A stretch of 49,520 bases of DNA. Origin: an uncultured Phascolarctobacterium sp. (GTDB lineage: Bacteria > Bacillota > Negativicutes > Acidaminococcales > Acidaminococcaceae). Made by a program: the position numbers and the translations under genes. This document shows positions 1 through 7,999 of this stretch, one piece after another (the first letter of the stretch is position 1; every line of letters begins with the position of its first letter). The notes under the pieces are model-generated. The model saw only the letters and a list, made by a program, of their open reading frames with translations. It ran no database searches and was not told where the DNA came from. The DNA is taken from contig URGS01000012.1 in assembly GCA_900547415.1 (NCBI GenBank), positions 1 through 49,520 on the forward strand. The letters run 5' to 3'.

Positions 1-21
1 GCCTTTTAGGCGGTAAATGAC

Positions 22-49
22 AAACCACCGGCTACGCCGGTGGTTTTGA
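22..49 (+). terminator. Intrinsic terminator of an upstream gene outside the window
   Basis: A 10-bp perfect GC-rich stem (23-32 with 36-45, loop TAC) runs into TTTTGATT on the plus strand. It probably ends a plus-strand gene lying left of the window. Confidence 0.75.
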
Positions 50-154
50 TTATATCTCTTTTTTGATGAGCTATTGCAAGCAAGAATAAATGTTGATATA
101 ATAAGAAGAAGATTTTAAGATAGATTCTTATTAAAATCAGATTCAACAAGTAAA

Positions 155-287
155 TATTTTTAAATGGGCAATTTGGTGAAATTCCAAAACTGTACCGCAA
201 CTGTGTTGGGAGTTTTTCTGTCAAGTCCTTTTACAGAGGGATGGAAAGGCGATGATCTTAGTCAGGGTACCATTAGTTTTCTAGAGC
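155..287 (+). promoter_or_regulatory. Cobalamin (adenosylcobalamin-type) riboswitch
   Basis: The conserved cobalamin aptamer core is readable in order. There is a GGTGAAATTCC block at 175-185 and a CCGCAACTGT block at 195-204. A GGGATGGAAAGGCGATGA block follows at 238-255, then GTCAGGGTACC at 261-271. This is the established B12-box arrangement. A second hairpin (AGCTTG/CAAGCT, 285-302) follows and may supply the kissing loop. The downstream terminator at 382-413 and the gene at 427 fit control by transcription termination: bound cobamide would stop transcription of the gene. Boundaries are approximate. Confidence 0.88.
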
Positions 288-381
288 TTGCGAGTACAAG
301 CTGGGGAGCATTTATGCATTCTGCTTTTATTTAGGTGGAGTGTTTCCTTGCCTGCTTATACGGGCCTTGAATATTTGTAAG

Positions 382-413
382 GACCGTGGCTGCACGGTCT
401 TTATTTTATTTTT
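382..413 (+). terminator. Riboswitch expression platform: intrinsic terminator before the CbiR candidate
   Basis: A 7-bp stem GACCGTG/CACGGTC (382-388 with 393-399) is followed by a T-rich tract (400-413). It lies just upstream of the ribosome-binding sequence AGGG at 414-417. This placement between aptamer and start codon is typical of an off-switch. Confidence 0.75.
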
Positions 414-426
414 AGGGATGGTGGAT

Positions 427-1383
427 ATGACAAAGCATTTAGTTAACTTTTGTGCTATTGATTGGTATGAAAATGAGCTGGCGGAACGCGGTCAGTCCTT
501 GGCTGATTTTGTTAACCAGCTTGGTGTAGATGGTGTAGAACAATTCGTTTACACTATGGAGCCTAATAAAAATTCCTATAGTGATCTTACCGTAGGTGTA
601 CATCTTAATTATTGGCCCTATTGGATGGATTTTTGGCTGAAAAAGGCTAAACGTCTCAAACAGTATTTCCGTAATATTCATGAACGTAATCAATATTTCC
701 ATGATGCATTAAGCTGCGAGGAATGGCTGTCCGTAATTCGCCGTAATATTAACGTAGCAATGGCTGAGAAGCCTGAGTATCTTGTATGGCACGTGGCAGA
801 AGCTAACAATGAGGAAATATTTACGTATCAGTTCAACTACAGTGATAGAGAGGTTTTACAGGCTAGTGCTGATGTATTTAATTCTATTGCTGATGAGATT
901 CCTGCAGGTACTACTGTATTATTTGAAAACCTGTGGTGGCCTGGCTTACGTCTGACCGATGTACGTAATGTAAAATTCTTCTTTGATAGAATTAAACGTG
1001 ATAATGTTGGTATTATGATGGATACCGGTCATTTGATGAACACCAATCTGCGCTTGAAAAATGAAGCTGATGCTGTGGATTTTGTTTGTCGTACCTATGA
1101 AAAGCTGGGTGATTATGGTAAGCTTGTTAAGGGTCTGCATTTAAGCTGCAGTTTGAGCGGTTCCTACCAGCGTAATTTTAATCGTCAGGTTCCTGCAGAG
1201 CTTGGCTATGAGCAGGTTTGGCGTCATGTTACTCAGATAGACAGACATCAGCCTTTTGAAACTGATGCTGTTAAACGAATTATCGAAACTATTCAGCCTG
1301 AATACATTGTTCATGAGCTGGCTTTTGATAGTATGGGGGATTTAGCAGAAAAGCTTCCTATTCAGTTGAAAAATATTAGATAG
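427..1383 (+). CDS. cbiR: TIM-barrel metallohydrolase, probable cobamide-remodelling phosphodiesterase CbiR
   Basis: A 318-residue protein of the AP-endonuclease/xylose-isomerase-like TIM-barrel superfamily. Metal-binding residues expected for that fold are visible: H59 (GVHL), H122 (WHVAE), E167 (FENLWWPG), D199 and H202 (DTGH), H238 (GLHLS) and E297 (VHELAF). CbiR enzymes belong to this superfamily. They cut the nucleotide loop of cobamides so that the cell can rebuild them with its preferred lower ligand. The cobalamin riboswitch directly upstream is the main reason for the specific call; the fold alone would allow a sugar isomerase or endonuclease. I chose ATG 427 because AGGG lies 9 bases upstream; ATG 418 would sit on top of that site. 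A 12-bp hairpin terminator follows, so the gene is monocistronic. The fold is secure and the exact function is likely but unproven. Confidence 0.68.
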   Translation: MTKHLVNFCAIDWYENELAERGQSLADFVNQLGVDGVEQFVYTMEPNKNSYSDLTVGVHLNYWPYWMDFWLKKAKRLKQYFRNIHERNQYFHDALSCEEWLSVIRRNINVAMAEKPEYLVWHVAEANNEEIFTYQFNYSDREVLQASADVFNSIADEIPAGTTVLFENLWWPGLRLTDVRNVKFFFDRIKRDNVGIMMDTGHLMNTNLRLKNEADAVDFVCRTYEKLGDYGKLVKGLHLSCSLSGSYQRNFNRQVPAELGYEQVWRHVTQIDRHQPFETDAVKRIIETIQPEYIVHELAFDSMGDLAEKLPIQLKNIR

Positions 1384-1413
1384 TTTATATTACTCTTATC
1401 TTTTTTGTGATAT

Positions 1414-1449
1414 AATGGGACTGTCGTTTGACAGTCCCATTATTATTTT
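1414..1449 (+). terminator. Terminator after the CbiR candidate
   Basis: A perfect 12-bp stem (1414-1425 with 1430-1441, loop GTTT) is followed by the T-rich ATTATTTTA. It separates the riboswitch unit from the SH3 gene, although a TATAAT-like box at 1411-1416 overlaps its left arm. Confidence 0.75.
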
Positions 1450-1461
1450 AAGGAGAAGTTT

Positions 1462-2169
1462 ATGAAGCTTAAGAATTTTTTGTTAGCTTTATGTATATTG
1501 GCTATGCTGCCTGCATCAGTAGGAGCAGAAAATAAATATTATCTAGATGAAAAACTAAAAGGCTATAAGGAAGCCGAATTTTTGCTTCTTACTGGCGATG
1601 ATGTAAATTTTCGTAAGGCCCCGGTTAATGGTCAGGTAATTAAGTGTCTGCCTCATCATACCTTGGTGAGAGTTTTGGAGCGTCAGGGTGACTGGCTTAA
1701 GGTGGACATTAGTGGAACTGAAGGATATCTTTCTGCTGCTTTTGTAGGTGCAGGCTCACAGGATGAACTCACTAGTGAGGATTTTACTGGTGCGTTAGCT
1801 GATTTAGGAACTAAATTTGATGAAGCTGGAACTAATGCTAGGCTTGGGAAACCTGTAAAGGAATATCGTGATAAAAAAACTAAGCGGGATATGTATGACT
1901 ATGGTAAAATTACCCTTGGTATCCGCCATAATAAGGTCGCTAGCATAGAAATCAGAGATACACAGTTTATTACAATGCGTGGAGTAAGCATTGGTGACAG
2001 TAATAGTCGTGCTATCGGACAATATGGTATGCCTGACGGAGTAGTTTATAATAATGATTGCACAGAATACGAGTATCGTTTGTCAGAAAACGAGCCTTGT
2101 CGTTTTATTATTGGCGTTGATAGCAATAATATTATTAAAAAGTTTGTCATGGAGCTATTGGATGATTAG
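1462..2169 (+). CDS. Secreted SH3-domain protein of unknown function
   Basis: A 235-residue protein with a signal peptide: charged N-terminus, hydrophobic core at about 5-19, likely cleavage after VGA at 22. A bacterial SH3 (SH3b) domain lies at about 42-97 and contains the typical DDVNFRKAP and GDWLKV stretches. Such domains usually bind cell wall or peptides. The C-terminal half (about 105-235) is not a family I recognise. It has a repetitive beta-rich look (KYGKI-like, IGDSNSRAIGQYG) and could be a substrate-sensing or wall-binding domain. There is no catalytic NlpC/P60 or amidase domain. The start is supported by AAGGAG at 1450-1455. The gene stands alone between a terminator and an intergenic gap, so context gives no role. 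Confidence 0.75.
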   Translation: MKLKNFLLALCILAMLPASVGAENKYYLDEKLKGYKEAEFLLLTGDDVNFRKAPVNGQVIKCLPHHTLVRVLERQGDWLKVDISGTEGYLSAAFVGAGSQDELTSEDFTGALADLGTKFDEAGTNARLGKPVKEYRDKKTKRDMYDYGKITLGIRHNKVASIEIRDTQFITMRGVSIGDSNSRAIGQYGMPDGVVYNNDCTEYEYRLSENEPCRFIIGVDSNNIIKKFVMELLDD

Positions 2170-2403
2170 TTATAAACTATATGTAAAAATTTAGCTTTAA
2201 ATTGATAAAACAGTCATATAGCGATATTAAATTAGAAAATGTAAATAATCTCTTAATAGCTGGGCTATAGGCATAATTAGATGCTTATAGCCTTTTATAT
2301 AGATGAATATTATATTTTGGTGATTTTTCTTTATTATGTTTAAATTTCTTTGTTTTTCTTCTGTTTTCTCTATATTCTTATATTTTTATCTTGGACTATA
2401 AAA

Positions 2404-2412
2404 TGGTATAAT
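2404..2412 (+). promoter_or_regulatory. Extended -10 promoter of the first AbgT gene
   Basis: TGGTATAAT is a perfect extended -10 box, 40 bases upstream of the AbgT start. The best -35 (TTTTAT, near 2384) is weak. The rest of the gap from 2170 is AT-rich, with no gene visible. Confidence 0.6.
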
Positions 2413-2451
2413 AACCACTGTCTTATTATTTTTAAAGGAGTGACAATCTTA

Positions 2452-4005
2452 ATGCAAGACACACAAAACAAGAACCAAGTTGGTGGCATCCTTGGTTTAA
2501 TTGAACGTGTAGGTAATAAAATCCCCGATATTACCATTTTATTTATCGGTGCCTTTGTTATCTGCTGCGTTATGTCCGCAATTTTATCCCAATTCCATTT
2601 TGGCTACGTTCACCCTACAACTGGTAAGGAAATCGTTGTCAATAACATGCTTAGTGGCAAAAACCTCGTTGACCTGCTGAGTAAAATGGTAACTAACTAT
2701 TCAGGTTTCCCTCCGTTGGGTATGGTTATCGTTGCAACTCTAGGTATCGGTATTGCTGATGGTTCTGGCTACATTAATACCGCATTGAAAAAAATCCTTT
2801 CTGTTACCCCTAAATTTTTAATTACTCCGATTATTATTTTAGTTGGTATGCTGAGCCATCTGGGACCTGATACCGGCTATGTAATTATTATTCCTGTGGC
2901 AGCATACATGTTCTATGCCAGCGGCAAGCATCCTTTGGCTGGTATTGGTGCTTCCTTTGCTGGTATCGCAGGTGCTTTTGCTGCTAACTATACTCCTTCT
3001 GCAATTGACCCTGTAATCCAAGGTTTTACTCAAAGCGCTGCACAAATCATTGACCCGACATATCAGGTTAACGTACTGTGCAACTATTTCTACGCTTTTG
3101 GTGCTACCTTTGTTGTTATTCCTAGCTGTTGGTATGTAACTGAACGTATTGTTGAGCCGTGGCTGTGGAAAACATGTCCCTTGGATTCTGATATTGATGT
3201 AGGTGAGGACTCCAATACTGCTGTTACTCATGAAGAGAATCGTGCATTCTATACTGCAAGTGCTGTATTTACTGTTATGGTTATTGGTCTGGTTATGCTG
3301 CTGATGCCTGCTGATTCTATTTTCCGTGATAGCAATGGTATGTTGGCAAGCTTTAAAGCACCGATTATGCAGTCCATTGTATCTCTGCTCTTTGTATTCA
3401 CAGGTACTATTGGTCTTGTTTATGGTGTTATGGTTGGCAAGTTCAAATCTCCTAAGGACGTAACTAAGGCTATGGAGGATATTACCAAAACCTTAGTACA
3501 GCTTATTGTGTTCTATTTCTTTGCAGCACAATTCCTTTATGCATTTGGTGCTTCCAATATGGGTGCATTGATTGCTATTGCTGGTGCAGAATTCCTGAAA
3601 TCCTTGGCTCTGCCTCCGCAGGTAACTGTTTTCGGCATCATCATCTTTGTTGCTCTGCTGAACCTGATTATTACCTCTGCTTCCGCAAAATGGGCTATTC
3701 TAGCTCCTATCTTTGTTCCTATGCTGATGGCTGTTGGTATTGCTCCTGAGCTTACTCAAGTTGCATTCCGTGTCAGTGACTCTGCTGTAAACGTAGTAAC
3801 TCCTATGTTTGCCTTTTACCCCCTGATTATTCTGTATTGCCAAAAATACGTTAAGAGTGCTGGTATCGGTACCCTCAGCTCCTTGATGATGCCTTATACT
3901 ATAGCGCTTTTGATTAGCTTGACCATTATGCTGTACGTATTCTGGGGTCTGGATATTCCTCTGGGACTGCAGGCTGACTATGTATATCCGCGCCGTGTAA
4001 TGTAA
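2452..4005 (+). CDS. AbgT-family transporter
   Basis: A 517-residue integral membrane protein of the AbgT family, whose founding member imports p-aminobenzoyl-glutamate; other members export sulfonamides. It has about a dozen hydrophobic segments and family signatures, including SGFPPLGMVIVATLG near the N-terminal third and SASAKWAILAPIFVPM near the C-terminal third. Length matches the family (about 500-520). ATG 2452 was chosen because AAAGGAG lies 10 bases upstream, and an earlier in-frame start would add an unlikely extension. Peptidase T follows 123 bases downstream, which suggests that the cargo is a small peptide rather than a folate fragment; that is inference. The protein is a paralogue of the AbgT at 23193, sharing the same motifs. 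Confidence 0.88.
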   Translation: MQDTQNKNQVGGILGLIERVGNKIPDITILFIGAFVICCVMSAILSQFHFGYVHPTTGKEIVVNNMLSGKNLVDLLSKMVTNYSGFPPLGMVIVATLGIGIADGSGYINTALKKILSVTPKFLITPIIILVGMLSHLGPDTGYVIIIPVAAYMFYASGKHPLAGIGASFAGIAGAFAANYTPSAIDPVIQGFTQSAAQIIDPTYQVNVLCNYFYAFGATFVVIPSCWYVTERIVEPWLWKTCPLDSDIDVGEDSNTAVTHEENRAFYTASAVFTVMVIGLVMLLMPADSIFRDSNGMLASFKAPIMQSIVSLLFVFTGTIGLVYGVMVGKFKSPKDVTKAMEDITKTLVQLIVFYFFAAQFLYAFGASNMGALIAIAGAEFLKSLALPPQVTVFGIIIFVALLNLIITSASAKWAILAPIFVPMLMAVGIAPELTQVAFRVSDSAVNVVTPMFAFYPLIILYCQKYVKSAGIGTLSSLMMPYTIALLISLTIMLYVFWGLDIPLGLQADYVYPRRVM

Positions 4006-4038
4006 TAATGTGAGGCCGTAAGGCTTTAGTAAAGGCCT

Positions 4039-4078
4039 AGGCTCTACCGATGTAATACCTACTTCGGCGGAGCCTTTG
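4039..4078 (+). terminator. Possible terminator between AbgT and pepT
   Basis: Paired segments AGGCTC/GAGCCT (4039-4044 with 4070-4075) and CCGA/TCGG form an interrupted stem. The T tract after it is poor, so it may be only a partial stop and pepT could be co-transcribed with the AbgT gene. Confidence 0.4.
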
Positions 4079-4128
4079 CCATAATTTACGTTTCTATAAT
4101 TTTACTTTTGGAAAGGAAGTATTAAAGA

Positions 4129-5376
4129 ATGAATATTCAAGAACGTCTTACTGAAAGATTTTTCCGCTACGCTGCAATTTCCTCTCAATCTGTAGAGGGT
4201 GCATCTGTTGTTCCTAGTTCTGAGGGGCAGTGGAAGCTGGCAGAGCTGTTAAAGTCTGATTTAGCTGAGCTTGGTTTTGTGGATTTGGAGATTAGTGAAT
4301 ATTGTGTATTAACTGGTAAGCTGCCTGCAAATCTCCCTGAGGGCTACCATAAGGTTCCTGCTGTAGGTTGGGTTGCTCATTTGGATACTGTTGATGTTAA
4401 CATGTCTCCTGAGGTTCATCCTCAAGTTGTAAAAAACTATCAAGGCGGCGACGTTCTCCTTAATGCAGAAAAACAAATCTATATTAAGGTTAGCGAGCAT
4501 CCTGAGCTGAACAAATATATTGGCAGTGACCTGATTGTCAGCGATGGTACCTCTGTGCTTGGCGCTGATAATAAGGCTGCTATTGCTAATATGATGGTTG
4601 CCTTCGAGACCTTGGCAGAAAACAAGGATATTCTTCACGGAGATATCTATGTTGGCTTTGTTCCTGATGAAGAGGTTGGTCTGTGCGGCAGCAAAATGAT
4701 GGATTTCAGCAAATTCCCCGTAGATTTTGCTTATACCATTGACTGCTGTGAGTTAGGCGAGGTTGTTTACCAAACCTTTAATGCAGGTACTGCATTGATT
4801 GACATTAAAGGTGTAACTGCACATCCTATGTCTGCAAAAAATACATTGGTAAATCCTGGCCTTGTTGCAGTAGATTTTATCAACTGCCTGGACAGAATGC
4901 AGACTCCTGAGCATACTGAAGGTACAGAAGGCTTTATCTGGGTTGGTTCCATTGAATCTAATGCAGCAGAAGCTCATTTGAATATCAAGATTCGTGACCA
5001 TAGCAAGGCTATGTATGAAGCACGCAAAAAATATCTTGTTGACGCTTTGGAATATGTAAAGGCTAAAAATCCTAAGGCTGAAATTAAGATGGAAATAACC
5101 GATGTATATGCAAATATTGCTGATGCAATTCGCGAGGACAATAAAATGTGCATTGATTACATCTTTGAAGCTATGAAGGAGCTGGAAATCGAGCCTAAGA
5201 ATATGGCTATGCGTGGTGGTACTGACGGATCCTTTATTTCTACCAAAGGTATTTTGACTCCTAACTATTTCACTGGTGCGCATAACTTCCATTCTAACTG
5301 CGAGTTTATGCCTATGGACGCAGTTGAAAAATCCTGCCTTATGACCTTAAAGCTTATCGAGCTTATTACTAAATAA
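4129..5376 (+). CDS. pepT: Peptidase T (tripeptide aminopeptidase)
   Basis: A 415-residue M20B metallopeptidase that removes the N-terminal residue from tripeptides in the cytoplasm. Zinc-binding and catalytic motifs are present: H84 and D86 (HLDTVD), D147 (GADNKAA), E181-E182 (PDEEVG) and a C-terminal TGAHNFHS histidine. The dimerisation lid containing VTAHP is in the right place. Length matches the family (about 405-415). The start is supported by AAAGGAAG 12 bases upstream. It follows the AbgT-family transporter in the same direction, so the pair could import and cleave short peptides. A strong hairpin ends the unit. Confidence 0.95.
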   Translation: MNIQERLTERFFRYAAISSQSVEGASVVPSSEGQWKLAELLKSDLAELGFVDLEISEYCVLTGKLPANLPEGYHKVPAVGWVAHLDTVDVNMSPEVHPQVVKNYQGGDVLLNAEKQIYIKVSEHPELNKYIGSDLIVSDGTSVLGADNKAAIANMMVAFETLAENKDILHGDIYVGFVPDEEVGLCGSKMMDFSKFPVDFAYTIDCCELGEVVYQTFNAGTALIDIKGVTAHPMSAKNTLVNPGLVAVDFINCLDRMQTPEHTEGTEGFIWVGSIESNAAEAHLNIKIRDHSKAMYEARKKYLVDALEYVKAKNPKAEIKMEITDVYANIADAIREDNKMCIDYIFEAMKELEIEPKNMAMRGGTDGSFISTKGILTPNYFTGAHNFHSNCEFMPMDAVEKSCLMTLKLIELITK

Positions 5377-5397
5377 CAAATACTGACGTAAAGAAAG

Positions 5398-5436
5398 CAG
5401 CTCTTGGTATTTCCTAGGAAATATCAAGAGCTGTTT
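5398..5436 (+). terminator. Terminator after pepT
   Basis: A long stem of about 15 bp (5398-5414 with 5417-5433, one G-T pair, tight loop) ends in TTTC. It lies between the convergent pepT and ilvA genes and could serve both. Confidence 0.7.
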
Positions 5437-5450
5437 CTGCATATAAAAAT

Positions 5451-5494
5451 CTCCTAAAGTAGACTTTTAATATTACGTCAGTCTACTTTAGGAG
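5451..5494. repeat. 14-bp inverted repeat between pepT and ilvA
   Basis: CTCCTAAAGTAGAC at 5451-5464 is perfectly repeated in inverse at 5481-5494 around a 16-base loop. The loop contains TTACGTCAGT (5473-5482), which is itself the inverse of ACTGACGTAA at 5382-5391 on the far side of the pepT terminator. Confidence 0.8.
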
Positions 5495-5532
5495 CAGTAT
5501 ATCATATTGGTTCAGATATATACTTTAGGTAT

Positions 5533-6759
5533 TTATTCGCAGCAGGCATTGGAAACCGTGTTGCGGTTGACAACACAGAAGCCATCTGCCTCTAGATGTT
5601 CAATAATTTCCTTAATCTGTTTAATATCTCTTGTTTCCAGGCTCAGCTTTAAAATGCAGCTGGTAATGGGCATATTAGCATCGGAGCGGTCATGATGTAC
5701 GCTGACAACGTTAGCACCGTACTTGCTGACAATGTCGATAACACGTTTAAGTTGTCCGGGCTTGTCCTCCAGATTTACTACAAGATGTGCTAAGCGTCCG
5801 CCAGTTACAAGGCCACGGGTAATAACACGGGATAAAATATTTACATCAATATTGCCACCGGAAACGAGGCATACGGTTTTTTTGCCTTCGATAGGCAGCT
5901 TGTTGAAAAGGGCTGCAGCCACGGGAGTAGCTCCTGCACCTTCAGCAACTAGCTTTTGTTTTTCCATCAAGGTCAGGATAGCTGCAGAAATCTCATCTTC
6001 GCTGACAGTGACAATATCGTCAACATATTTGCTGATAATTTCGTAGGTGTTTTCACCAGGAGTTTTTACTGCAATGCCGTCAGCCAGGGTTTTTACATAA
6101 TCCAGAGTGCAATAATGCTTTTCATGGTATGCCTTGTACATGCTTGCTGCACCTGCTGCCTGTACACCATAGACCTTAACCTCAGGACGCAGAGCCTTGA
6201 TTGCAAAAGCTACGCCGGAAATAAGACCGCCGCCGCCAATAGGAACAATTACTGCTTCTACATCAGGAAGCTGCTCCAAGATTTCCAGACCAATAGAGCC
6301 TTGACCAGCCATAACCAGCTCATCATCGTAGGGGTGAATAAAGGTCATGCCAGTTTCCTTTTGCAGTTCTACTGCGCGGTCGTGGGCTTCGTCGTAGGCA
6401 CCAGGAACAAGCTCTACCTGTGCACCAAGGCGTTTGGTGTTTTCTACCTTCATGATGGGAGCACCATCAGGCATGCAGATAATACTCTTGATACCCATGC
6501 TAGTGGCTGCCAAAGCTACGCCCTGTGCGTGGTTGCCGGCGCTGCAGGCGATAACGCCTTTGCTGCGTTCATCTTCGGTTAATTGACTAATTTTGTAATA
6601 TGCACCGCGAAGCTTAAAGCTGCCAGTAACTTGAAGGTTTTCTGTTTTTAGATAAAGCTGCTTGCCTAAGCTGAGATTAGGTGCTGCTATTAAGTCTGTT
6701 TTGCGTGCCACATTTTTTAACGTAAATGAAGCATGGTAGATTTTGTCCAATGTCAGCAT
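5533..6759 (-). CDS. ilvA: Threonine ammonia-lyase (threonine dehydratase) with C-terminal ACT domain
   Basis: A 408-residue PLP enzyme that deaminates threonine to 2-oxobutanoate, the first step to isoleucine or a catabolic route to propionate. The PLP lysine is K49 in TGSFKLRGA. The SAGNHAQG loop is at 73-80 and the tetraglycine phosphate-binding loop at 175-178. The C-terminal part, from about 330, is a single ACT-type regulatory domain (LVVNLEDKPGQLKRV), as in the short IlvA type; biosynthetic enzymes of the E. coli type carry two. ATG 6759 was chosen because AGGAGGG lies 6 bases upstream. No branched-chain biosynthesis genes are adjacent, so a catabolic (TdcB-like) role cannot be excluded. 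Confidence 0.92.
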   Translation of the reverse strand: MLTLDKIYHASFTLKNVARKTDLIAAPNLSLGKQLYLKTENLQVTGSFKLRGAYYKISQLTEDERSKGVIACSAGNHAQGVALAATSMGIKSIICMPDGAPIMKVENTKRLGAQVELVPGAYDEAHDRAVELQKETGMTFIHPYDDELVMAGQGSIGLEILEQLPDVEAVIVPIGGGGLISGVAFAIKALRPEVKVYGVQAAGAASMYKAYHEKHYCTLDYVKTLADGIAVKTPGENTYEIISKYVDDIVTVSEDEISAAILTLMEKQKLVAEGAGATPVAAALFNKLPIEGKKTVCLVSGGNIDVNILSRVITRGLVTGGRLAHLVVNLEDKPGQLKRVIDIVSKYGANVVSVHHDRSDANMPITSCILKLSLETRDIKQIKEIIEHLEADGFCVVNRNTVSNACCE

Positions 6760-6845
6760 AATTGCCCTCCTGAAATTATTGATTTTTCTCGTGTCCACTG
6801 TGAGTGGAAAAAATGGTATTTGTCCACTAAATCATCATTAAGCAT

Positions 6846-6874
6846 ATTATAGATAGTGAAGGATATTAAGTCAA
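6846..6874 (-). promoter_or_regulatory. Promoter of ilvA
   Basis: On the minus strand, TTGACT (6869-6874), a 17-base spacer and TATAAT (6846-6851) form a near-consensus sigma-A promoter about 85 bases upstream of the start. The leader carries the repeated 7-mer GTCCACT (plus strand, 6793-6799 and 6822-6828) and the near-inverse AGTGGA at 6803, a possible operator. Confidence 0.75.
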
Positions 6875-7055
6875 GGGGAAACAGAGAAGGTATAAGATTA
6901 AGAATTTTTGAAAAATAAATGACTTTTCTTATGTAAACAGCACTGCTCCTTTTCAATACTCCTAAAAAATGTTATCATATAATGTACGTGATTTTTATTT
7001 CTGCTGGAGAATGCAGAAAATTAATTATAATATACATAAGTAAAGGAGAATTAAT

Positions 7056-7988
7056 ATGCAGTGGATTGAAGTTAATGTTGCAGTAACTCACGAGGCTGTA
7101 GAAGCTGTAGCGGATATTATGACTAGTGTAGGTGCTATGGGTGTTGCTATTGAGGACCCCCAACTGATTAATGACCTTCGTAATTCTGGAACTTGGGAGT
7201 TGTGTGATATTCCTGAGCAGGAGAATACTGAAGTTGTAACTGTTAGCGCATATTATGCTGATGACGAAAAGCTTCAGGGACGCTTAGCAGCTATTGAAGA
7301 GCAGTTAACCTTGGTTGAGGAGCGCATTGGCAAATATCGTTTTGGCAATACCCGTTTTCGCACTGTTAACGAGCAGGATTGGGCTAATGAGTGGAAGCAA
7401 TATTTCCATGTTACTCACGTTGGAAAGAGCTTGGTTATCAAGCCTAGCTGGGAGGAATATACTCCTGCAGAAGGTGAGCATGTAATTGAGATTGATCCTG
7501 GTATGGCATTTGGTACAGGCACTCATCATACTACCAATATGTGTATGGAGCGTCTGGAAAAAGTTTTGCCTGCTGGCGCAACTGTATTTGACGTAGGTAC
7601 TGGCAGCGGTATTCTTGCTATTGCAGCAGCACTTTTAGGTGCCAAGGAGGTTAAGGCTGTTGACATTGACGGCGTAGCAGTACGTGTTGCTCGTGAAAAT
7701 GTTGCTGATAATCATTTGAGTGATAAAATTGATGTAAAAGAGGGCGACCTGCTCCACGGTACCGAGGGAAAAGCCGACGTAATCATCGCTAACATTATTG
7801 CAGATATTATTATTATGCTGCTGAAGGATATTCCGGTAAAATTAAATGATGACGGTATTTTCCTGGCCAGCGGCATCATTGAGGAGCGCGTGGCTGATAT
7901 TGAAGCTGAGGCGAAAGCTAACGGTCTTGAGGTTGTTAATATAGACCATCGTGGTGGTTGGGTTGTAATGCAAATGCGTAAGGCATAA
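7056..7988 (+). CDS. prmA: Ribosomal protein L11 methyltransferase
   Basis: A 310-residue SAM-dependent methyltransferase that trimethylates ribosomal protein L11. The N-terminal substrate-binding domain occupies about 1-120, followed by the PrmA signature DPGMAFGTGTH (148-157) and the SAM-binding glycine loop DVGTGSG (179-185). The NIIADIII stretch further on corresponds to the catalytic-pocket motif. The start follows AAAGGAG by 8 bases. A TATAAT box at 7026-7031 lies just upstream. It begins the conserved Firmicute run prmA-rsmE-mtaB, though dnaK/dnaJ, which often precede prmA, are not here. Confidence 0.96.
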   Translation: MQWIEVNVAVTHEAVEAVADIMTSVGAMGVAIEDPQLINDLRNSGTWELCDIPEQENTEVVTVSAYYADDEKLQGRLAAIEEQLTLVEERIGKYRFGNTRFRTVNEQDWANEWKQYFHVTHVGKSLVIKPSWEEYTPAEGEHVIEIDPGMAFGTGTHHTTNMCMERLEKVLPAGATVFDVGTGSGILAIAAALLGAKEVKAVDIDGVAVRVARENVADNHLSDKIDVKEGDLLHGTEGKADVIIANIIADIIIMLLKDIPVKLNDDGIFLASGIIEERVADIEAEAKANGLEVVNIDHRGGWVVMQMRKA

Positions 7989-7999
7989 AGGAAAAGAAG

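Noticed and set aside
6..224. 72-codon reading frame on the minus strand at the left edge
   Set aside because: It lies opposite the cobalamin riboswitch and has no ribosome-binding site or recognisable protein.
5956..6582. 208-codon plus-strand frame opposite ilvA
   Set aside because: Shadow of ilvA with cysteine-rich, domain-free translation.
6760..7055. Possible T-box leader for ilvA
   Set aside because: No T-box sequence (TGGNACCGCG) or specifier stem is visible; the leader is too short.
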